Positions 8,001-11,851 of a stretch of 11,851 nt of DNA are shown here, one piece after another (the first letter of the stretch is position 1; every line of letters starts with the position of its first letter). The translations under genes were made by a program, and so were the position numbers. The DNA is from Polyrhizophydium stewartii (lineage: Eukaryota; Chytridiomycota; Chytridiomycetes; Rhizophydiales), in contig JADGIZ010000556.1 of NCBI GenBank assembly GCA_027604665.1, positions 1-11,851 on the forward strand. The letters run 5' to 3'. The notes under the pieces are model-generated. The model did no database searches. It worked only from the letters and a program-made list of their open reading frames with translations, and had not been told where the DNA came from.

Positions 8001-9706
8001 CATGATCACAAAGGCACCCCACATCTTGCTGAAGCAGTTGATCCGGATGCTGACGCAGGACGCCTGGTTGCACCGGACACGTGCGCAGCAAGTCAGGCGT
8101 CAGCCGCAAGTCGGTGCGTAAGCACCAGGAGAGGCCATCTGGCAAGCGCACCATTCCCATGGACTTGAGCAGAGCCTGCTGGAAGAACATGGGCGGGCGC
8201 AGCACGCAGCGGTCGAGGCACAGATCGGGCATGGACGGCAGCTTGACAATCGACGCCGAGCGCGCGCTGACGTCATGGACGATGCGCGTGCGCACGTTGG
8301 CAATGACGGCGCCGTTCCAGGCCTCGCGGGCGATGCTGAGCTTGGGCAGGTTGCGCTGGACGGCGGGATCAGCCGAGGCGGCGTTTTCAACCAAGTCCAG
8401 GTCCTCGAGCTGCATGACGCCGGGCTCCGAGTCGTCAAACTGCGATTGGCGGCAGGCAGACGCATGGTCAGTGCGCGTGGCGGCATGCCGGGGCAGGTAT
8501 GCAGCAGAGGGCGACGACGCGTGGCGCACGCACACGAAAGAGCTTGATGGACTCGAACTGCGAAAAGTGCAGCAGCACGCGCGACATGAGCGCTAAGCGC
8601 GGGCGCGAGTCGTTGAGCTGGTGCAGGACCGACTCGGTGGTGGAGACGAGCTCAATGATCTCGGCGGACGAGTCGAAGAAGCGCGACGACGGGTGCGGGA
8701 GGTAGAGCGTCTTGCCCCCGGCGGACACGGGCGTCGTGCGGGACGAGGAGCGCAGGAACGCATTGAGCAGCGAGCGCGGGGCCAGGGGATGGACAAGGTC
8801 CTGCTGCTGGTCGGCAGCCGAGTCGGGGGCGGGGCGGCCTCCCTCGCTTGGCGCGGGCCAGGCTGCCTTGTCGCACTCGGCGACGATGTCGATCTCGAGC
8901 ACGAGCAGGTCGCCGCTGCGATGCATGGCGCAGTAGCACGGCACGGGGCGGCCGCTGGCGCTGAGGGCATCGAACGCCGTTGTGTGGATGCTGTCGTCTG
9001 TGGCGGATATGGCATGCAAACCTTCGATCTCGGATGCCAGGAGAGCCTGGTGGTGGGGCGCAACGATTGCATCGACGGGGCCGCCGAGCAGATCCGCGGG
9101 CTGGCGGCCGAGCAGCGGCAGCGCCGCGGACGAGACGTGCGTGACGACCCATGCGCCTGCGGGCAGGCCGGCGGGGCCGGCGGGCAGCGGTGCGGCGTGG
9201 GCCGGCTGGGAGCCTGGGGTGGCATCGGCGGCGGCGGCTGTGTCGGGGTTGGTGGCGAGCAAGGCGACGGGAGCGAGGGCCAGCACGATGCCGTGCGCCT
9301 GCACGCTGTACGGGGCGGGCGAGGCCGTGCCAATGTCGCGCAGCAGCGCGGCTGTGGCAGGGTCGCATGGCTCGGGCCCGTCGCTCAGCGCATCGTCGAT
9401 GGTGTCGCTCGAGTCGACCACGTCCGGCGTCGACGGGCCGTCGCCGGCTGTGTTCGCCGGATGCGGATGGTGCTGCCGCGACGCCCAGAAAGCCGCCCAC
9501 GCGCCTGCCTGTGCGCTCGCCTGTGCGCTGCCGTCTGCGTCGGCCGCCTTTGCGGCTGCGGCCCGGACGGCGTGCGCCGCGTGCTCGTGCTGCTGCTGCT
9601 GGCGGTCGTGGCGGCCCGGGATCATCGACGTCGAGGGGCTCCGGGAGAACGGGAGCGATGCGCTGTTGTCGCGGCCCGGCCAGCCGCTCCATGGTGCACA
9701 TGCCAT
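5065..9706 (-). CDS. Fungal phytochrome-type hybrid histidine kinase with degenerate H-box and bilin pocket
   Basis: Exons, in coding order on the minus strand: 9706-8534, 8439-8152, 8063-7424, 7359-7097, 7021-6682, 6619-6474, 6401-5953, 5894-5708 and 5637-5065, giving 1352 aa. The order is that of fungal phytochromes: disordered N terminus, PAS (about 130-275, with [11 protein letters not shown]), GAF (about 370-545, KLFRFDD and KSMGMASCVSI), PHY (about 645-790), dimerisation/H-box (860-950), HATPase (965-1120) and receiver (1157-1340). Kinase N (Asn1021), G1 (DTGIGIP) and G2 (GAGLGLAI) boxes are intact. The receiver has Asp1162/1163, phosphoacceptor Asp1270, Ser1303 and Lys1325. The H-box reads [14 protein letters not shown]: Arg900 stands where the phosphorylated His belongs. 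Bilin-binding residues also look lost. Fungal phytochromes are cytosolic or nuclear red-light sensors that feed a phosphorelay; here light sensing and autophosphorylation are doubtful. The start could instead be 9625 (27 residues shorter). No frameshift or stop was found. Confidence 0.9.
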
Positions 9707-9760
9707 GGGAAACGATGCACATGGTGCGGCGAGAGGCGATGCAACGCTCTGACACCAGCC
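9707..9760. promoter_or_regulatory. Very short divergent promoter between the phytochrome and TRP2 starts
   Basis: Only 54 bp separate the minus-strand ATG at 9706 from the plus-strand ATG at 9761; the gap is 135 bp if the phytochrome starts at 9625. It must hold at least parts of both 5' UTRs and promoters. I looked for a Gcn4/Cpc1-type TGASTCA site, common near fungal tryptophan genes, between 9626 and 9760 and found none. No TATA box is evident. Confidence 0.45.
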
Positions 9761-11673
9761 ATGCCAAAGCCGACGCCCTCTGCCGACGAGGTCGTGGCGC
9801 TCGCGCCGCGCGGCAACACCGTGCCCGTCTACCGCGAGATCCCCGCCGACTGCATCACGCCGATCGTCGCGTACCTGCGCCTGACGGGCGGCGCCTTTGC
9901 CAACTCGTTCCTGTTCGAGTCGGTGCTCGGCGGCGAGCGCATCGGGCGGTACTCGTTCATCGGCGCTGGTGAGCACGGCTGCTGCGCGCAAGGCACCGCA
10001 TGCGCGCCTCGTGCGGCTGCTGGGCGGCGATTCCGCGGATGCGAGCTGACAGCCTGTGCCCGCCGTCGCCCGCCGTCGCTGCGGCCGTCGACGCCGCACT
10101 GCTCCGACTGCCAAAGGCCCACGCCAGGTGGTGCGCACGGGCGACGGGCTGGCCGTGACGGGTGACCCGCTGCGCCTTGTCGAGGACGAGCTCAAGTCAG
10201 TTGTCTTTGTGCCGGTGCCGGGCCTGCCCGACTTTACTGGTGCGTGCCGCCCGCCGCCGCCGCCGCCGTCGCCGCCGCCGCCGCCGTCGCCGCCGCCGCA
10301 CTCGCCGGCACCGTGTTCCGCGGCTCGAGGCGGATGAACTGGCCATGCAACACGGCCAGCACGCCCGAGCCAGCCTCGGCTCACCGCTCGCTCCCCTGCC
10401 GCCGGCATCTGCGCGGGCATCGCTGCCGTCCGCCGTCCGCTGCACTGCTGACGCCGTGCGCTCGGCTGCCCGCGATGCGGCTGCCACGCTGCTGCGCTGG
10501 CCTGTGCCTCCAGGCGGCGCCGTCGGGTTCATCTCATACGACTGTGTGCGCCATTTCGAGCCGCGCACGGCCCGCCCGCTGGCCGACCCGCTCGGGATCC
10601 CGGACTCTGTCCTGATGTTCTGCGACACGCTGGTGATCTTTGACCACCTCTTCAGCACGGTCAAGATCGTCTCGCACGCCAAGTGGACCGACGCGCAGCC
10701 GAGCGAGGCAACGGTGCGCGCGGCGTACGCCGAGGCCGTGCGCCAGATCGATGGCGTGCTCGCGCGCATCACCTCGGAGCACACGCCGCAGGTGCCGCAG
10801 CCGCCGATCGTGCTGGGCGAGCCGAGCGTGTCCAACATTGGCAAGGACGGGTACGAGGGCCACGTCAAGAGCCTCAAGCACTACATCACCGAGGGCGACA
10901 TCATCCAGGCCGTGCCGTCGCAGCGGCTCAAGAAGCGCACGGACCTGCACCCGCTCAACGCCTACCGCAAGCTGCGCACGGTCAACCCGTCGCCGTACAT
11001 GTTCTACGTGGACCTGGGCGACTTTCAGATCGTGGGCGCGTCGCCCGAGATGCTTGTCAAGGTCGAGAACAACGTCGTGTACACGCACCCGATCGCGGGC
11101 ACGCGCAAGCGCGGCAAGACGGCCAAGGAGGACAATGACCTTGCGACGGATCTGATTAGCGATCTCAAGGAGCGCTCCGAGCACGTCATGCTCGTGGATC
11201 TGGGCCGCAACGACGTGAACCGCGTGTGCGACCCCAAGACGGTCAAGGTCGACTCGCTGATGCACATTGAGCGGTACGCCCATGTGATGCATATTGTCAG
11301 CAACGTGTCGGGCACGCTGCGGCCCGACAAGACGCGGTTCGATGCGTTCCGGTCCATCTTCCCCGCGGGCACGGTGTCGGGCGCCCCCAAGGTGCGCGCC
11401 ATGGAGCTCATTTACGAGCTCGAGAAGGAGAAGCGCGGCGTGTATGCCGGCTCCGTGGGCCACTTTTCGTACGCGGGCGGCCTGGACACGTGCATTGCGA
11501 TCCGCACCATGGTCTTCAAGGACGGCTATGTGTATCTGCAGGCCGGCGGCGGCATCGTGCACGACAGCCAGCCCGAGGCCGAGTTCGAGGAGACGGTCAA
11601 CAAGCTGCGCTCGAACGTGGTGGCGATCGAGGCCGCGGAGCGCATGCACTATGAGCTGCAGCGCGGCGAGTGA
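9761..11673 (+). CDS. TRP2: Anthranilate synthase component I (aminase subunit)
   Basis: Exons 9761-9968, 10117-10239 and 10514-11673 join to 496 aa, near the 507 aa of yeast Trp2. The enzyme converts chorismate plus ammonia to anthranilate, the first step of tryptophan synthesis, in the cytosol; the ammonia comes from the glutaminase subunit (Trp3 in fungi). The N-terminal regulatory domain shows FLFESVLGG followed by RYSFIG; the family LLES motif at the tryptophan feedback site reads LFES here. [20 protein letters not shown] spans the exon 2/3 junction exactly as in orthologues. The chorismate-binding core has [62 protein letters not shown] and [18 protein letters not shown], with no key residue missing. 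ATG 9761 has G at -3 and is the first plausible in-frame Met. The gene diverges from the phytochrome gene. Both introns are long for this window. Confidence 0.97.
10240..10513 (+). other. Long intron 2 of TRP2
   Basis: The donor is GTGCGT, with gctgctgacg near 10446 as the best branch site and cctccag as acceptor. At 274 bp it is the longest of the 20 introns deduced here. Removing it joins DFTG to GAVGF in frame with no residue gained or lost relative to the family. Its 5' third is a CCG repeat. Confidence 0.9.
10251..10300 (+). repeat. (CCG)n / imperfect GCC-GTC trinucleotide repeat
   Basis: About 50 bp of CCG units interrupted twice by GTC lie just inside TRP2 intron 2. In one frame it reads as a polyproline tract, but the deduced splice removes it. 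Such repeats form hairpins and change length easily. Confidence 0.85.
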
Positions 11674-11851
11674 ATGAAATCTCGTGCATCGATGGCGATA
11701 AGCGATCGCCTTGGCGCTGGGAGGCGGCGCGGCAGATGATGCCGATGACGTGCCTGACTTTTCGCCGCGGCAGACAGCTTTGCCCCAAAACTCGCCAGCC
11801 AGTCGGCCCCGCCAGCCGACCCACCCCAGCCAGCCCGCAAGCCAACGCCTC
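11674..11851. other. 3' flank of TRP2, no gene recognised
   Basis: No frame here looks protein-coding. From about 11796 to 11845 the + strand is C-rich with repeated GCCAGCC/CCAGCC units and few T residues. It may belong to the TRP2 3' region or to the promoter or 5' UTR of a gene beyond the window; the sequence does not decide. Confidence 0.5.

Noticed and set aside
8621..9760. Long open frame on the + strand leading into the TRP2 start
   Set aside because: It is antisense to phytochrome exon 1 with biased Gly/Arg/Val composition and no family resemblance. It only shares a frame with TRP2.
10240..10337. Polyproline continuation of TRP2 exon 2 (possible proline-rich insert)
   Set aside because: It ends at a stop at 10335-10337, and splicing at 10240/10513 restores the exact family sequence DFTGGAVGF.
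9707..10420. Upstream extension of the minus-strand frame that holds phytochrome exon 1, open to 10420
   Set aside because: It lies antisense to TRP2 exons 1-2 and introns, is low-complexity Arg/Gly/Ser, and has no phytochrome similarity. It is a GC-rich shadow frame.
10534..11649. 371-codon open frame antisense to TRP2
   Set aside because: It is a His/Arg/Val-rich shadow of a strongly conserved enzyme gene on the other strand.
1..11851. Search by eye for tRNA genes, CRISPR arrays, insertion sequences and transposon ends
   Set aside because: No cloverleaf-like, regularly spaced or terminal inverted repeat structure was seen. Gene content is ordinary nuclear fungal DNA.

Overview
The window reads as a nuclear chromosome segment from a GC-rich, gene-dense fungus. 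Four genes with fungal orthologues are interrupted by 20 short introns (58-274 bp, mostly 60-95 bp). Donors are mostly GTGCG or GTGAG, and almost every intron has a CTGAC-like branch site. A separate anthranilate synthase component I, a fungal-type phytochrome, an Sgd1 orthologue and a tubulin cofactor C fit a basidiomycete best. The exact lineage is inference: a high-GC yeast-like group such as Ustilaginomycotina/Malasseziales or Pucciniomycotina is possible, but the sequence alone does not settle it.

Layout: (1) At the left edge, positions 1-85 (- strand) carry a plausible 5' end of an unidentified gene that leaves the window. (2) 218-1501 (+): tubulin-binding cofactor C, 4 exons, 342 aa. 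(3) 1577-4801 (+): SGD1/NOM1, a nucleolar MIF4G-MA3 ribosome-biogenesis factor, 8 exons, 906 aa. (4) 4802-5064: a convergent 3' region with a hairpin and a strongly G-rich tract. (5) 5065-9706 (-): a fungal phytochrome-type hybrid histidine kinase (PAS-GAF-PHY-kinase-receiver), 9 exons, 1352 aa. (6) 9761-11673 (+): TRP2, anthranilate synthase component I, 3 exons, 496 aa, divergent from the phytochrome gene with about 54-135 bp between start codons. (7) 11674-11851: 3' flank without a recognisable gene. All exon joins were worked out by hand; reading frame and family alignment agree across every junction.

The genes do not form a pathway: cytoskeleton, ribosome assembly, signalling and tryptophan synthesis sit side by side, as is normal in fungi. 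The main point of interest is the phytochrome gene. The phosphoacceptor His of the kinase H-box is Arg (codon 6686-6688), and the bilin-attachment Cys, the GAF DIP Asp, both pocket His residues and the PHY tongue PRxSF motif all appear lost. The ATP-binding boxes and the receiver phosphorylation residues are intact and the reading frame is open throughout. This looks like a conserved but 'blind' pseudo-histidine-kinase phytochrome that may have been repurposed, rather than a decayed pseudogene. Two of the 20 introns are best explained as GC-AG introns.
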